Positions 52,171 to 64,000 of a DNA stretch of 64,000 bases are shown here, piece after piece. The position numbers and the translations under genes were made by a program. A model generated the notes under the pieces. That model was not told the DNA's origin and did not search any database. It saw only the letters and a list, made by a program, of their open reading frames with translations. Position 1 is the stretch's first letter. Each line of letters begins with the position of its first letter. The DNA is from Silurus meridionalis (taxonomy: Eukaryota > Chordata > Actinopteri > Siluriformes > Siluridae): contig NC_060884.1 of the NCBI RefSeq assembly GCF_014805685.1, forward strand, positions 14,180,856 to 14,244,855. Direction: 5' to 3'.

Positions 52171-52999
52171 CACCAGCCAGTCCGTGAGAATATTTTCAAA
52201 ACAAAACCGGTACTTGTACAACAGTTGGAGACGCGTGCTATAAAGAACTGTTCTTATTTCACTGAAATGAAAATGTATAGATATTTTGAATTTTTTTTTT
52301 TGACCACATAAGGCATTATGTAATTTTATATTTGCCAATATATGAAAGTTTAAAGTAACATTAGTTGTTAAGCTGGTTTGAGATGATTACTAAAAAGATT
52401 TCTTATTATATCTTTGTTTCTAATAACTTATAATAATCAAACCTTACATTGGAAGATGAAGTAAATTATATTGAATATCGTGTGGCAACTGTCAAAGTGT
52501 GAGATATAGTAGGCAACAACTGATACTCAATTATTGAAGTTGATTTGTTGGAAAAAGGAAAAATGTATAAAAGTACAAATCTGAGTGGCTTTTACAAGGG
52601 CCAAATTGTGACAACAATTGTTAACAACTGCCTTTGTAGTAGTCCGGAAAGGGAAAGGACAACTGATAAAAGGCAACAGGTTCATGGGGATTGAGGGCTT
52701 ATTGATAAACACTAGGAGTAATAACTACTGCTGATTGTGAGTCCTAAAAAGGGTCGATGCAGTTTATGATAGAAAAGTTTCAGAATACTCACTGCTTCAC
52801 AGATTACTGTGTAATTAGCTGCAGATTAATCAGAAAGTCCATGTTGTACTCTGTCCAAAGCTGAAAGCTACTACAATTATTACACTTATGCTGCGTATTT
52901 TTACACTTAATCTGTGTAAGATCCCATTCGCATTAACAATTTACCTTAGTTTACAAGCTCTTTAATGTAATGTACATTAGTCTTAATGACAATATGTGG

Positions 53000-53430
53000 T
53001 ACAAGTTCTTACAACAATTTTGTAGGCACATAACAATTTCCCTTCACTTAAACATGGAAACCCAACCCGTTCAAGCATGACGATGACCCTGTGTACAAAG
53101 TGAGCTTCTTAAAGATATTGTTTGCATGGGTTGGAGTCAAAGTCTTAATTGGCCTGCTGTAGAGCTCTCACCACAATTCTATTGAACACCTTTGGGATTA
53201 ATTGTACTTCTGACTGCACTATACATCAGTACCTTATTTTTCTTATGCCCTTGTGGTTGATTGGGCACACATTTCAGTGGAACATCTTACCAGAAGGTTA
53301 TTATAACAGCAAATAAAGACTAACTCTGAAGTAGGATGTTTAAAAAGCACATACAAATCTTTGGGTCTGGTTTTCACAAACTTTAATCCATATTTTTTTT
53401 GTCCATATATAAACAATTTGCCATATACAC
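53000..53430 (+). mobile_element. Tc1-type transposase relic, sense
   Basis: Matches the transposase of the family also seen at 13429-13891: CAAGCATGACGATGACCCTG (the D-N-D/A region), GAACACCTTTGGGATTAATTG (the EHLWD region), TTGATTGGGCACAC and GTTATTATAACAGCAAA. Heavily mutated, with no open frame. The end is near CCATATACACTATAT. Confidence 0.8.
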
Positions 53431-53829
53431 TATATAGCTGTATCACAAATTACTTAATATTTATTGCTTAAAGTATAGTTAGAATTGTAATAATATTTCC
53501 CTTCCCTTTGACCTACAATTACTATTTATTGGAATTGTGTTGTGCTATCTATACACCCACAGTATTATCTGCCTCTTGTCTACTGTGTTTGCTTTACTGT
53601 CTTTGTCCATTGTCTTGCAAAGTCTTTGTAACTGTATTCGAATATGACAATATAATTAAATTTAATTTAATGATTAACTTGCATGCAAAAAAGAAAACTT
53701 TACCATTAATAATTATAATGAAACCATGCTTTGTTACTATGTAATGCTATGGGAAACTATGCTATGTTATGGAAATTTGCTTAGTTGACGTAATTAAAAT
53801 AGTTCCCCTTTAGAAACTCGAGCTCCATC

Positions 53830-53975
53830 AACAATGTTTTGGGAACGCTTCTGCGTTGTCCACGCTCTGAATCATGTGTGTAATCAGTCCACTGGAAAGC
53901 ATGGCATCACCGGTGGAGTGATGTCATGACCAGGAAGCTATAAAAGCACATTGAGTGAAACCGGTGCTAGCTTCT
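53830..53975 (+). repeat. DIRS-like left inverted terminal repeat with TATA box
   Basis: Inverted match to 57061-57210. CTATAAAAG at 53938-53946 is a probable promoter element of the retrotransposon; the mirror copy lies at 57089-57097. Confidence 0.85.
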
Positions 53976-54049
53976 GTTAGTTCAGAAAGCTCTCTGTGTG
54001 TTTGTCTTTATGGTAAGTGGTCAATAAAAATAAAATAAAAGCGCTTGTC

Positions 54050-55210
54050 TAGGAGCAGAGCATGCTAGGTCAGTTCTCAAGGGAGCCAACTGTGTAGATT
54101 GCGCTGGCATGTCGCACTCTTTGAGTAGGGTGCTCCTGCTCCTCGTGGTTCAGGCCCCGCTTTTGCTGAGGCAAAGTGGCATCTGAGGACCTGGGTTTCG
54201 CAAATTGACCTGTCAGAGGGTCTGGAGATGGGCTAGTCTCTTTCTCCCTCCTTACCTGCCAGGTCCAGTGTTCTGTTGAAAGGTTCAGAAGCATGCCTTT
54301 CCTCTGCTTCCCTTTGCAATGAGAGCTCAGCTCCGCCTCTTTTAATCTGTGGAGGGGGGATGGAGGTCTGCGAGCACTCAGGGACAACCCCTCGGCAAAT
54401 TCTTTTTAAGGAGCTATTAGAGGAAGTGACCTATGCCATAGCTAAGGTTGAGAAAGATTTGCAAGCCAATCAGCAGAAAGCTGACCCATCCAGTAAGCTC
54501 GATGAGCACTTTCTGCAAACTGCGTCACTGCCCCCACTCCGGGTTTTGCCCTTTTCCCTGGACTGAGGTGTCCAGGTCTTGGGCTAAGCTTTATTTGGTC
54601 TGTCGCTTCAGTCCTAAAGTGTTGCTATATTCTAATATAGTTGTACTAAAAGAGTGTGTTTACAGGACTATGCCCCAGGTTAAAGAGACACTGGTTAGCT
54701 ATCTCTCCCCAGGTGCTGGGTCATCCCTAAAAACTCTGGCGCTGCCCACCAAGCCCCTTCGGCGCTGGTGGACAAGGCTTATGGCTTATGCACCATAGCT
54801 GTGATGCAGGCCTATCAAGCTAACCTGCAATGAAAACTAGACGTGGGAGGCATCTTGGGTGGTCAGGAAGTCCGTGAGCTTCACTGTGCTATGGAATTAG
54901 CTCTCAGGGCTATATAGGAGACTGCTAGGGCCATTGGCTGGTTCATGGCTGCCCTGGTGTCCACAGAGAGGCACATATGACTCACAAATGGATAGGGCTG
55001 TGCTCCTGGATGCCCCTCTGGTGCCGACCAGCCTGTTCGGCGACGTTGTTAATGCAGTCGTCAATAGATTCCAGGAGGCCAAAAAAATGTTGCTGCAGTA
55101 CCAGCCATATGTCTCACGTCGCTCTCATTGGGTTGTTTGGCGGGCGCAGCCTCAACCACAACCCAGCATGCTGGGCATTGTGAGGTGCAAAGGCCAAAGC
55201 CCCGGGAGCT
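54050..55210 (+). pseudogene. DIRS-like ORF1 (gag-like), broken
   Basis: Frames change repeatedly. Recognisable stretches are LCLGAEHARSVLKGANC (near 54040-54095), LPTKPLR (near 54745) and, best, the open part 54934-55212 with MDRAVLLDAPLVPTSLFGDV and VNRFQEAKKMLLQYQP. These follow the fish DIRS gag-like protein; no complete frame. Confidence 0.7.
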
Positions 55211-55219
55211 GACAGGTTT

Positions 55220-56250
55220 GAGGACTGTCATCTTCAATAGAATAGTTTCGGCCAAAAATCCTGATATACCACCTGACCACCTGAGGATCCTGCTCAAGGA
55301 GAACCTTGCCACTTTCAGTATAGCATCGTATAGCGCTGTAGACAGAAGGCTATACGATTCAGTTCTGGTCTCGTCTGCTCCGTTTCAACGGGGTGTACCC
55401 CACCCTGGCGGGGCCTGAGCAGGCTCTGGTCATGGAACAAGAAGTAGATACTCTTTTGAGGAGGAAGGCCATTGAGGTGGTCCCTCCTTCAGTCAAAGAG
55501 ACCAAGTTCTACAGCCGGCATGTCATAGTTCCCAAATATGACGGAGGGTTGCGTCCTATACTAGATTTACCTGAACCGCTCACTTTTGAGACTCAGGTTC
55601 AAGATGCTGACCATGAATCAGGTCATGTCACAAATCAGGTCCAAGGACTGTTTGTCACAATAAATCATAAATCATGATCATTCTTTCATGTGTCCATCAC
55701 ATTAGCTCACAGGAAGTTCCTAAAGTTTGCTTTTAAGCTAGCTTACCAATACCAAGTCCTTCTATCTTGCGCTCTCACCCACACCTTCACAAATTGTGTA
55801 GATGTGGCACTGGTCCCGCTGAGACTTTGGGGCGTCTGTATTCTAAATTAAATTGACGATTGGTTGATATTGGTTCAATTGGAGCAGCTGGTGGTCCAGT
55901 ATCGAGATGTCGTTCTTTCCTACATGGAAGTGCTGGGGTTAAGGCTGAACAGCAAAAAGAGTGTGGGCGCTTATGTGGGCGCAGTTGTCCCCTGCTCATT
56001 TGAAATTTCAAAACCATCCTTACAGCCGTCAAGAGAGTGAGAGAAGGCCAGTCAATCACTGTGATGCAGTTTCAAAGACTGCTGTGTCTGATGGCAGCAG
56101 CGTCCAATATGGTTCCACTTGGCCTCCTCCACATGAGACCCCTCCAGTGGTGGATCAGGGCCCAAGGGTTCTCTCGGAGGGGCAATCCACTCTGCCCAAG
56201 GTCTCTGGGGAAGGCCCCATCAGATGTGGCATATCAACTGCCTAGAGATG
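55220..56250 (+). pseudogene. DIRS-like reverse transcriptase, broken
   Basis: Pieces in order: VDRRLYDSVLVSSAPFQRG (55128-55418 frame), EQEVDTLLRRKAIEVVPPS and SRHVIVPKYDGGLRPILDLP (55393-55677), LAYQYQVLLSCALTHTFTNC, IDDWLILVQLEQLVVQ (the RT active-site region; IDDW), LGLRLNSKKS, VREGQSITVMQFQRLLCLMA (56037-56441). An internal stop before IDDW and several shifts break it. Confidence 0.82.
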
Positions 56251-56995
56251 CTAGCCATGCTTTGAGCTTTGAAGCATTTCCTTCCAGGAGGGAGGCCTCA
56301 GAGGCCACCATGTGTTGGTCTATATGGACAACATTTTGGTGGTTTCCTACATCAACCACCAGGGGGGTCTGTGATCTCGCCTCCTTTACAAGCTGGCACA
56401 TTAGATCGTCATGTGGGGCCAGGGGAAGCTGCTCTCCTTGAGGGCAGTGTATATCCCAGGTCACTTAAACGAGGGAGCAGACACCCTCTCGAAACAAGGG
56501 CAACTCCACCCAGATGTGTTGGAGCAAATCAGTGAGAGATTTTACAGAACATAGGTGGACCTGTTTGCGACTCAAGAGACATTGCACTGTCCCCTCTGGT
56601 TATCCCTAACAACCCCAGCCCCTTTAGGAGTCCATTTCCTCCTGGTGGCCCCACGGTGGCCAGGCAGGCCATGGTTTGCGGAACTGGTCAGCAGGCCTGG
56701 TCAGAGCTCATTTGACTGTGTGGCACCCACTAAGGCTTTGTCCTCTGGAGTTTCCATTCAAGACATCTGCAACACTGCGGTGGTTCACCCCGCTGACCTT
56801 TATCAGGTTTTATGGCCTTGACCTTAGTGCCACTCCTGGCCCCTTTGTCCTTTGACCTAACTATGCACATCCACACTAGGCAGGGATTGGTCAGGCTGGC
56901 ATTATTAGACTCTCGTTCCGAAAGCATTGTTGACGCAGCTCGAGTTCTTGAAGGGGAACATCTCCAGGTAACGTATGCAACCATGGTTCCCTGAG
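56250..56995 (+). pseudogene. DIRS-like RNase H and tyrosine recombinase remains
   Basis: RNase H pieces: VVSYINHQGG and LLSLRAVYIPGHLNEGADTL, then VDLFATQETLHCPLWLSLT. LLVAPRWPGRPWFAELVS leads into a heavily deleted recombinase, of which only SSGVSIQDICNTAVV and a short C-terminal end remain. The catalytic Arg/His/Tyr region cannot be recognised. Confidence 0.75.
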
Positions 56996-57060
56996 GGAGC
57001 GAGACACTGCGTCTCCATGCCACACTACCTGCATCCCTGCAGCGCTACCTTCCATTTTCA

Positions 57061-57210
57061 GATGTTAGCACCGATTTCACTGCATGTGCTTTTATAGCTT
57101 TCTGGTCTTGACGTCACCAGTGATGCTGCCAGTGACGCTTTCCATTCGACTGATCACACACGTGATTCAGAGATTAGACAATGCAAAAGTGTTCCCAAAG
57201 CTGTGTTCAC
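57061..57210 (-). repeat. DIRS-like right inverted terminal repeat
   Basis: Read on the minus strand it follows the left repeat: TTTGGGAACACTTTTGCATT, CTGAATCACGTGTGTGATCAG, TGACGTCAAGACCAG, GCTATAAAAGCACATGCAG. Differences of roughly 15-20% by eye indicate age. Confidence 0.85.
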
Positions 57211-57245
57211 ACTCCCTGGAGGAACCATGGTTAAATACTTAACCT

Positions 57246-59299
57246 AGCGACGTTCTTCCAGTGGTTCATTAATGATTAAAAGTCAACACAAGGCACCAGC
57301 CTAGTGTTAGCCTGCAACATTGGATGAGATGCACAGTAATCGGACGCAGCCCATGGCCACGTTCATGTGGTCTCAAGACCACAAGACTCCAACTCGCCTC
57401 TTTATGCACTATTTTTTCTTTTTCCATGGTGTATCATCTGTTTTGAGCATATAAATCTATTTGTAACTAACCTGATCAACATCTACAGACAAGCATGTGG
57501 CAAAAAATGCCAGGACATATGTAACCACAATTTTTATTTTCACAGTTCCAGTATTTCACCATTATTTCCACAGTTTCTTATTCCTAGCTTAAAATGTCCT
57601 CTGAATTTATGCTAGTATATACTGTTGCCCAAATAGCACAAGCAGTAAACTACACATCGGACTGTAGTACTTAAGAATGAGCCAGTAGTACTGAAAGGTG
57701 AATAATAAATGACATCAGTTATTTTTAAACAAACATTGTAATGAAGGAGAAAAAGGGGAATGAAGAAAAGACAGAAGATGAGAGGAAAAGGGGGCACTGA
57801 AGGGAAAATATCAGTCGGCATTTTCCAAAGTACCGTTTAAGCAAACATGCGGCGTCTGAGCAAAACCAGCTGTGCGAATGATTGCTGGCATCAGGGATGA
57901 AAATAAAATGCCTGTTAATAGAAATAATAACTGTTGAGGCCCACCATAAAGATTCAGTTGAAGAGGCCCAGAGAACCGAAGCTCAGACAGAACATATCAT
58001 CATCACTCACGTGGCTTGATGGTGAACAGATCTGCTTTGGGACGCCCAGATACCCTTGTGGATCTGGATGTGGTTGTCGCAGAGGTGTAGCACATCACAA
58101 TCTGGGCACCAGGTTTGACGGAAAAGCCTGTCTCACTTGATTATGTTTTTCTGGCTGAATCTTTTGACATTCAAGGGCTATAATTTCACCTCTTTCTTCT
58201 CTTTAAGCCTCTTTTTCCCCCAAGTCATTCATGACATACCCACATATACATAAATATACACAAAAACTCGGGTCTAACTGTGTTCAAAGTCAGTTGGCCT
58301 CATACTCTTATTGGCCTCTGAGGCCTTAGCAAAGACTTTTAGTGAAATATGGAAGTGGTAAACAGTAACAGATTGTCTGTATGAAAGATGCAGAGTTTAG
58401 AAAGACGCACAAAGAAAAAGCTGCAACTCATGTAACAACTTTTGCTGATGGTAAATGAAGGGATGATAAAATGTTCCAATATAAAAGCAAGAAGTTCTTA
58501 AGGTGCTTTGGCTTCCCCTCATCCCCTAAGGTGTCTCTTTGGCATGAGTGGCAGAGTGCCAAGTTTTTTATACTCGTCTGATTTATGAGAACGGGGGTAA
58601 AGAGTGAAAAGAGAGAGGGCCTGCACATAAATCAACATCATCACAATAACTATGCCATAATAAAACACTCCCTCCTTCCTCTCCCCAAGTGGACAGAGTG
58701 AGCAAGAAAAAAAAAAGAGAAGAGAATGAAGATGACAAGAAAAGGGAGAAGTGTGAGAACAAACAGGCAAGAGCGGTATTATAATACTCAAGATATTAGT
58801 CATGCCAACGATGGTTCGAATGTTGCATGCTCCTTCTGATCTTTTGCCAAGGTATGGCTAGAAAGAAATAACAGGGATATCCTGTTAAAAACATGATAAT
58901 GTCAATAATGTCAGTATTACCACAGACCTGTCAAATTATTAAATGGTCAGAATGTGTTGATGAACATTCTATAAAAGCACAGCTATATTATATTAGGCTC
59001 ACAGTAATGCGTTTATTAAGAAAATCAGGAATTCAAAACATTCACAAGAAATGTATTGTTTCATGACTGCTCTAAACAATCGAAGCCTAATAATAACTAA
59101 ATTACAAACAGGGGTGTCAAAACAAACACTTTCATTGATCTAGTAAAGCTTTTTTGAAAGAGATGATTATTTAAAATTCAAGGAATTGTCAGGGCATCAA
59201 GTCTTTGCGAGTAAGGACATTTTTTGTTTCTAAGTGACATGACAAGCCCTGTCTCTTGACATATTAACTGCAACAAAAATAAATGGAGAGGTTGAAAAA
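57246..59299. other. Intergenic, no supported gene
   Basis: Open frames 57367-57615, 57934-58140 and 58519-58803 have no recognised domain. The block 57940-58140 is unusually GC-balanced and lacks repeats, so it could be a conserved non-coding element, but nothing in the window proves this. Confidence 0.45.
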
Positions 59300-59304
59300 C
59301 ACAC

Positions 59305-59387
<83 letters not shown>
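59300..59387. repeat. CA/GT palindromic microsatellite
   Basis: CA (59300-59341) runs directly into GT (59342-59387) through ACACGTGTATGTGT, making a near-perfect inverted repeat of about 40 bp per arm with no loop. Confidence 0.97.
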
Positions 59388-59390
<3 letters not shown>

Positions 59391-59720
59391 ATATACTATA
59401 TACTGTATACTGTATATCCAGAATACAATCTACAGGTGAGGTGGTTTCTGCAAACAAAGATTATTAAATGTTTTTAAATCAGCTTTGCAACACTGATTTG
59501 ACAAAAAAAGTCTAAAAAGGGGAAGCCATTCACGCTTGTTTCCCCCTCTAAGTAGGAAGTGTACCATGAAAATAATGAGTCACCATGGTGTGATGTGATT
59601 GTATTTCATTAACTGAACATCCAAAAACTTTTGTTTTATTTATTTTATTTAACAGTGGTGTTTGGCTTTAATTTTATGAAGGTTTGTGAATGTTATTAAT
59701 ATATATTAAATAGCAATTCA

Positions 59721-59852
<132 letters not shown>

Positions 59853-60284
59853 TAAGACAAATACCACTTGATATACTTCCTATTTAGAGGGGGAATCAAG
59901 CATGCATGGCTTCCCCTTTTTAGACATTTGGTCTAATCAGTATTGCAAAGCTGATTTGAAAACTATGGATCTCATGAATCAATCTTTAAATGTATTAAGC
60001 ATGTGTTTAAAAGATTGCAGAAACCAAACAAAAAATCATAAATGCGGAAATGTTGATCAGCTGTAAATTGTGTTCCTGTCACAGAGACCTGAAAATACAA
60101 ATTTAAAATGTTGAAAGGAACGGTAGAAATGCAGATACTAAAAGTAATTTTGATTCACTTCAAGGTGAGTGGCATGTGAATTAAACAAGGGAAAATGCTG
60201 CAAACATGATTAAATTAAGACATTTAAATGCATGTTTTATACCTATATGAAAAGTACAATAATCCACAAACAATACATTACATG

Positions 60285-60685
60285 AACAACAGTCTGCGGA
60301 CACCTAACTATATGTGTTATATGCACGATTCATATGTGCTTCTTAAACATCCTGTTCCATGCCAATCCCTATTTACTGTTAAAATAGCTTCTACTCTTTA
60401 GTAGAGATTTGGGAGTGTGGTTGTGGAGATTTGTGCTCATTTAGCCAAACGGATGTTAGTAAAGTCAGGTACTGATGTAGGGTGAGAGGTGTGGTGTAGT
60501 CAGCATTCCAATTTATCCCAAAGGTGTTTAATAGGGTTGAAGTTAGAGATCTGGAGCAGGCCAGTCCATATTTTAGTTGAGCTTGATGCACAGTGGCATT
60601 GTTATGTTGGAACAGATTTGGGGAAGTGACACAAATGGCTGGAAAGGTCAGTTGTCCCAATACTTTTGTCTAAATAGTTCATAAT
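60285..60685 (-). mobile_element. Tc1/mariner relic, antisense
   Basis: The minus-strand open frame 60660-60391 reads PNLFQHNNATVHQAQLKYGL, then LLNTFGINWNA and LTSVWLNEHKSPQPHSQ. These parallel the Tc1 NLFQHDNAP, EHLWDELxRR and LxxEWAQIPxxxL blocks. The right end GTCCCAATACTTTTGTCTAAATAG is a Tc1-style terminal repeat; the left end near CTGCGGACACC is weaker. The first conserved Asp has become Asn. Confidence 0.78.
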
Positions 60686-61414
60686 ACATTCAGGAGCAGG
60701 ACGCTTTTCATGAATTTCCACATTTCTATTGCAAATGCTTTTATGAATAATTTATTAAAAAATCTGTTTGAATCTTGCTTGGTGCCCAATAAAGTGAAAG
60801 TGATTTTGGTATAGCAATGCATAACTTCCCTGGAAGAAAATTATTTATTTATTTTTATTTATTTTTTTTAAAGATGTCAAAATCTTTAATCTCTTACATG
60901 CACTTTTAAAAGTAAGAGCAGGTATCACCTTGGTTTTCCTTCTCAAGGCAACTTCATACAGCCTATAAAACACACACTAACATTTGACACTGCAGAGCTA
61001 AATAAATAATGGTAACAAAAAGCAAATAGCGATAACCATAGTCCTACTAAACCAGCTGATGTTATTGAAAAATGAAACTCCCAATGTCGTGCATTTCCAT
61101 AGCTGGTACTCAGTATTGTCCTTATGTGTGGCAAGAAAAAAAGTCCACACCACTACGCTTTCCATATCCTTCCTCATACCTCATCAATAAATGCCCCTTT
61201 TCTGAAACTCAGAGCAGCGGGTCATGATGTAAGCATTTCTGGGGCTGCAGAAATATCTCTATTTGAACCACTGTCATGTGGAGTTGATTAGAATTGTGTA
61301 CTTACTCACAAGTGTGCACTTCTAAACCCTCATCTGGATCTGAGCAGAACTTGGGCCCAGAATTCACCCTTGATACAACTCCTTTAAGCTTGCCTGAGCA
61401 CAAACAGCCACAGC

Positions 61415-61415
<1 letters not shown>

Positions 61416-61481
<66 letters not shown>
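61416..61481. repeat. CA microsatellite
   Basis: About 33 CA units. Confidence 0.98.
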
Positions 61482-61484
<3 letters not shown>

Positions 61485-64000
61485 TGGACCCTAGGGCCAC
61501 TTGATTGACAGGTTGGGGTTGTGCAGTTGGATTAAGCTAGACAAGAGGGGGGAGGTAAGTGGGGAAGAAGGGATTAGGGGCGGTGAGCTTCATTAACCTG
61601 AATGTTTACACAAGCTGATCCCTGGCAATGAGAGCTTTTCCTTCCCACAATTCCCCCCCCCCCACATCAGCCCCACTACACTGGACGTTTACAATCTCTA
61701 CTCTCAGATTTGAGAGTAGACAGGAAAAAAATTAATACAACGGAGCAACATAACTAAAATGCTGTGGCATAAATAACAGTTGTAGAATATGATGAGGAGG
61801 ATGTCGGGTGTAAAGGTCTATTTAATAGTAAAAGTTTTATTTATTTAATATTTTTTCAATAATAGTGGTATTAGTTTTAATAGTAAGCAATTGTGGTGTT
61901 TTTCTTTTTTTCATTCGAATTTTTTTACAGTGCTGGTTCCACAATGCTGTGTTGCCCCTTATTAAGTGCTGCTTGCCAATCGCCACTCTTAGCAAGTAAC
62001 AATGAAAAAAATGCATAGCCATCAACCCCAAACCTCTCACACTTCAAACTCTCTGAGGACCCCTTAGTGGAGCTTTGAGTCACTCCTGAGCCTTAAAGAC
62101 AATATTGAGAGGCTTTTTTTTGTTATCACTTAGACTACAGTATGCATGTGTACTCTTTCACTAGATATCTTTAAACTTCTAGGCTGGTTGAGGATAGAGT
62201 AGCTGCCTGAAGAGTTGCTATCATCTCTCGAGTGGCTGCTTTGTTTAGTCACTGCAGGGCAGCAGTTTTCTTACTGCACTCAAGTGGAAAAGTAAATTAG
62301 TTTTCTCTCCCTGGATGAGGGAACAGTGTGAATGGAGTGTGTCGACAGGCAGGGTGCTGGACAACTTTGGGTGGGCCATAGTGGTCAATTTACTGTCTGT
62401 TTGGCCAAAGCAGATACTCTCACTCCATACGGAGATGAGCAGAAGCGAGCTCGGGCTTATAGAAAGGCTCACACTGAGTCATGCAGAGAGGGGAGTGGAG
62501 CGAGGCTTGTAAAGAGGCTTTTCAGGTCTTTTCAGCGCATCTCTTTCCTGGTTTGGCTCGATTCCAAAGGAAACTGAGCATTACAGTGTTTAGAAAATGA
62601 TAATGCTCATTTTTCAGTCCTGATAAAACTCAGCAGAGAAGGACTTGTCCGAAAATCCCACTAAATAAATCACCAATAAAAATGTTCTTCAGGGTGCCCA
62701 AACCACCACCATCTTCACATATCCCCATCCACAAGGAATGTGGAATTCCAGACAGGAAAGAGCAAAAGAGACGAAAAAAAGGGGAGGTGAGAGGAGAGAA
62801 GAGGAACGGTTCAGGAGACATCTGGTGCTGATTTGGCCAGGGTGTTGTGGACATGCTCGGCCTTACAATTGTTTTGACTTAGATTCCAGGGGAAGTTGCT
62901 ATTATTTGTTTTTGAATAGCATGCAGGGCTATTAATCGGCAAACACAGGCAGCGATTCTGTACAGCAGGTATCAGCAATTTAGAGACCAGTGACATACGA
63001 AAAACTTGATGATCTCTGGATGCTTAGGATAGAGACAGAATGAAAAAAATAATTTAAGCAGTTAGTAAATGTGCGGCATGTCGTCTCTTCTTATGTAAAC
63101 ATTCTTTAGTGATGTGCAGATGAAAATCATTACAAATGCCAGGACATTTACCTTTCACAAAGCATTAATCATGCCAGCACACACACGTGGCAGGTAGGCT
63201 GAGTGTAAAAGCAATGCTGACAGACTGGAGGGAAACCCACAAATGAATAAATAAACAAAAAAGACGTGGGAGAGCTCATCACTTTAAGAAGCACACTGAT
63301 TCAGACTCGCATCTCTTCAAGTGTAGTGAGACTAAAAGAGCTTCACAGCCTTGATGCCCTGAGCATCTGCATAGGCATAAAACCGCAAACCTGAGAGAAC
63401 TGCCAAAGAAAACGAAGCACAAATACAGTTTGCACTTAACTGGGAGAAGGAAAAAGAGAGAAAGAATGGGGAATGAAAAGCATGCAAAAAAAGAATCACC
63501 ATAAGTAATGGATTATTAATGACTGTGAGTAGCATGTTTTACTTATGTTTTTTTGTTTTTTTTTGTCAGGATGCAGAAATGTTTGTGGCAGGAATTTCTA
63601 CAAATGAAGTTTCAGAGTTTTTACTCTGAAAAAATTGGTAGGTTCGACAGCTTTACTGTGGTTATGAAACTTCAGACTCTGGCTTCCCCCCAGCACAGCG
63701 CACTCCAAGCTGACAGTAATTGAAACTGGCATTGACTTGATTTAGAGAGGTGTTGGGTATGGTGAGTGCTTGCTTAAGTAATGTATTTGCTTAGGATGCA
63801 TTGCAAGTATTTTACTGTTGCTTATGGTGCTGCAGTAAATAAATGTTGCAAACAGGGTGGAGTAATAAAGAAGAATTAGAAGATGGGCCAGAAATAAAAA
63901 GATGTAGGAGATTGGTATTCAATTAAAATTAAGTAATTGACACTGTGAAAGTAGCACACACTCCTTTCATAAGTGTTTAAAGAGCATAACTATAATGAAT
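61482..64000. other. Intergenic, no supported gene
   Basis: No domain-bearing open frame. Frames at 62245-62577 and 62630-62996 overlap on both strands without family features. The sequence is less repetitive than its surroundings. Confidence 0.45.

Larger units (their letters stand above)
53795..57245 (+). mobile_element. DIRS-like (tyrosine recombinase) retrotransposon, degenerate
   Basis: Inverted terminal repeats at about 53830-53975 and 57061-57210 share GGAACGCTTCTGC/GCAAAAGTGTTCC, the CTGAATCATGTGTGTAATCAG block and CTATAAAAGCAC. Between them are gag-like, RT, RNase H and recombinase remains in DIRS order. An internal segment (about 56972-56999, AACCATGGTTCCCTGAGGGAG) is complementary to the right outer end (57210-57232), the internal complementary region typical of DIRS elements. 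Many stops and indels make it inactive. Confidence 0.88.

Noticed and set aside
62245..62996. Possible exons of a neighbouring gene upstream of eya2 (for example slc2a10, expected by human synteny)
   Set aside because: No transporter motif or consistent splice pattern; open frames on both strands only.

Overview
The window looks like teleost fish genomic DNA. It is AT-rich and very rich in CA/GT, GA/CT and AT microsatellites. It carries fish-type Tc1, hAT (Tol2-like), L2-like, RTE-like and DIRS-like elements, and its only recognisable host gene is a vertebrate multi-exon gene with canonical GT-AG introns. An ostariophysan (for example a catfish) is a guess from the repeat style and is not shown by the sequence.

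Host gene: eya2, an Eyes absent transcription coactivator and protein phosphatase, lies on the minus strand. A probable non-coding exon 1 ends at 38021. Thirteen coding exons run from the ATG at 29024 down to the TAG ending at 20518. All splice phases close and give a 476-residue protein with a complete C-terminal EYA phosphatase domain (residues 207-476: DLDET, TTTQ and GDGVEEE motifs). Intron 1 is about 9 kb. A CpG-rich first-exon region lies at 38030-38360, followed upstream by a 360-bp polypyrimidine tract.

Layout: 1-4160 is AT-rich non-coding DNA holding an old, diverged direct duplication. 4165-11280 is a nest of transposons: a degraded RTE-like LINE (+) meets a second copy (-) head-on, and the second copy is split by a 1.65-kb Tol2-like hAT element with a perfect 8-bp target duplication and by a 5'-truncated L2-like LINE. 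11280-17326 is non-coding with microsatellites, a decayed Tc1-type element and SINE-like repeats. 17327-18887 is a nearly complete Tc1-type transposon with a broken transposase. 18890-20517 is eya2 3' flank and 3' UTR. 20518-38400 is eya2. 38400-53790 is upstream intergenic DNA with a recent tandem duplication, Tc1 relics and a hAT MITE with a perfect 8-bp target duplication. About 53795-57245 is a degenerate DIRS-like tyrosine-recombinase retrotransposon with inverted terminal repeats. 57250-64000 is intergenic DNA with microsatellites and one more Tc1 relic. I saw no tRNA, rRNA or CRISPR array and no second host protein-coding gene. Most long open frames are repeat translations or antisense shadows.
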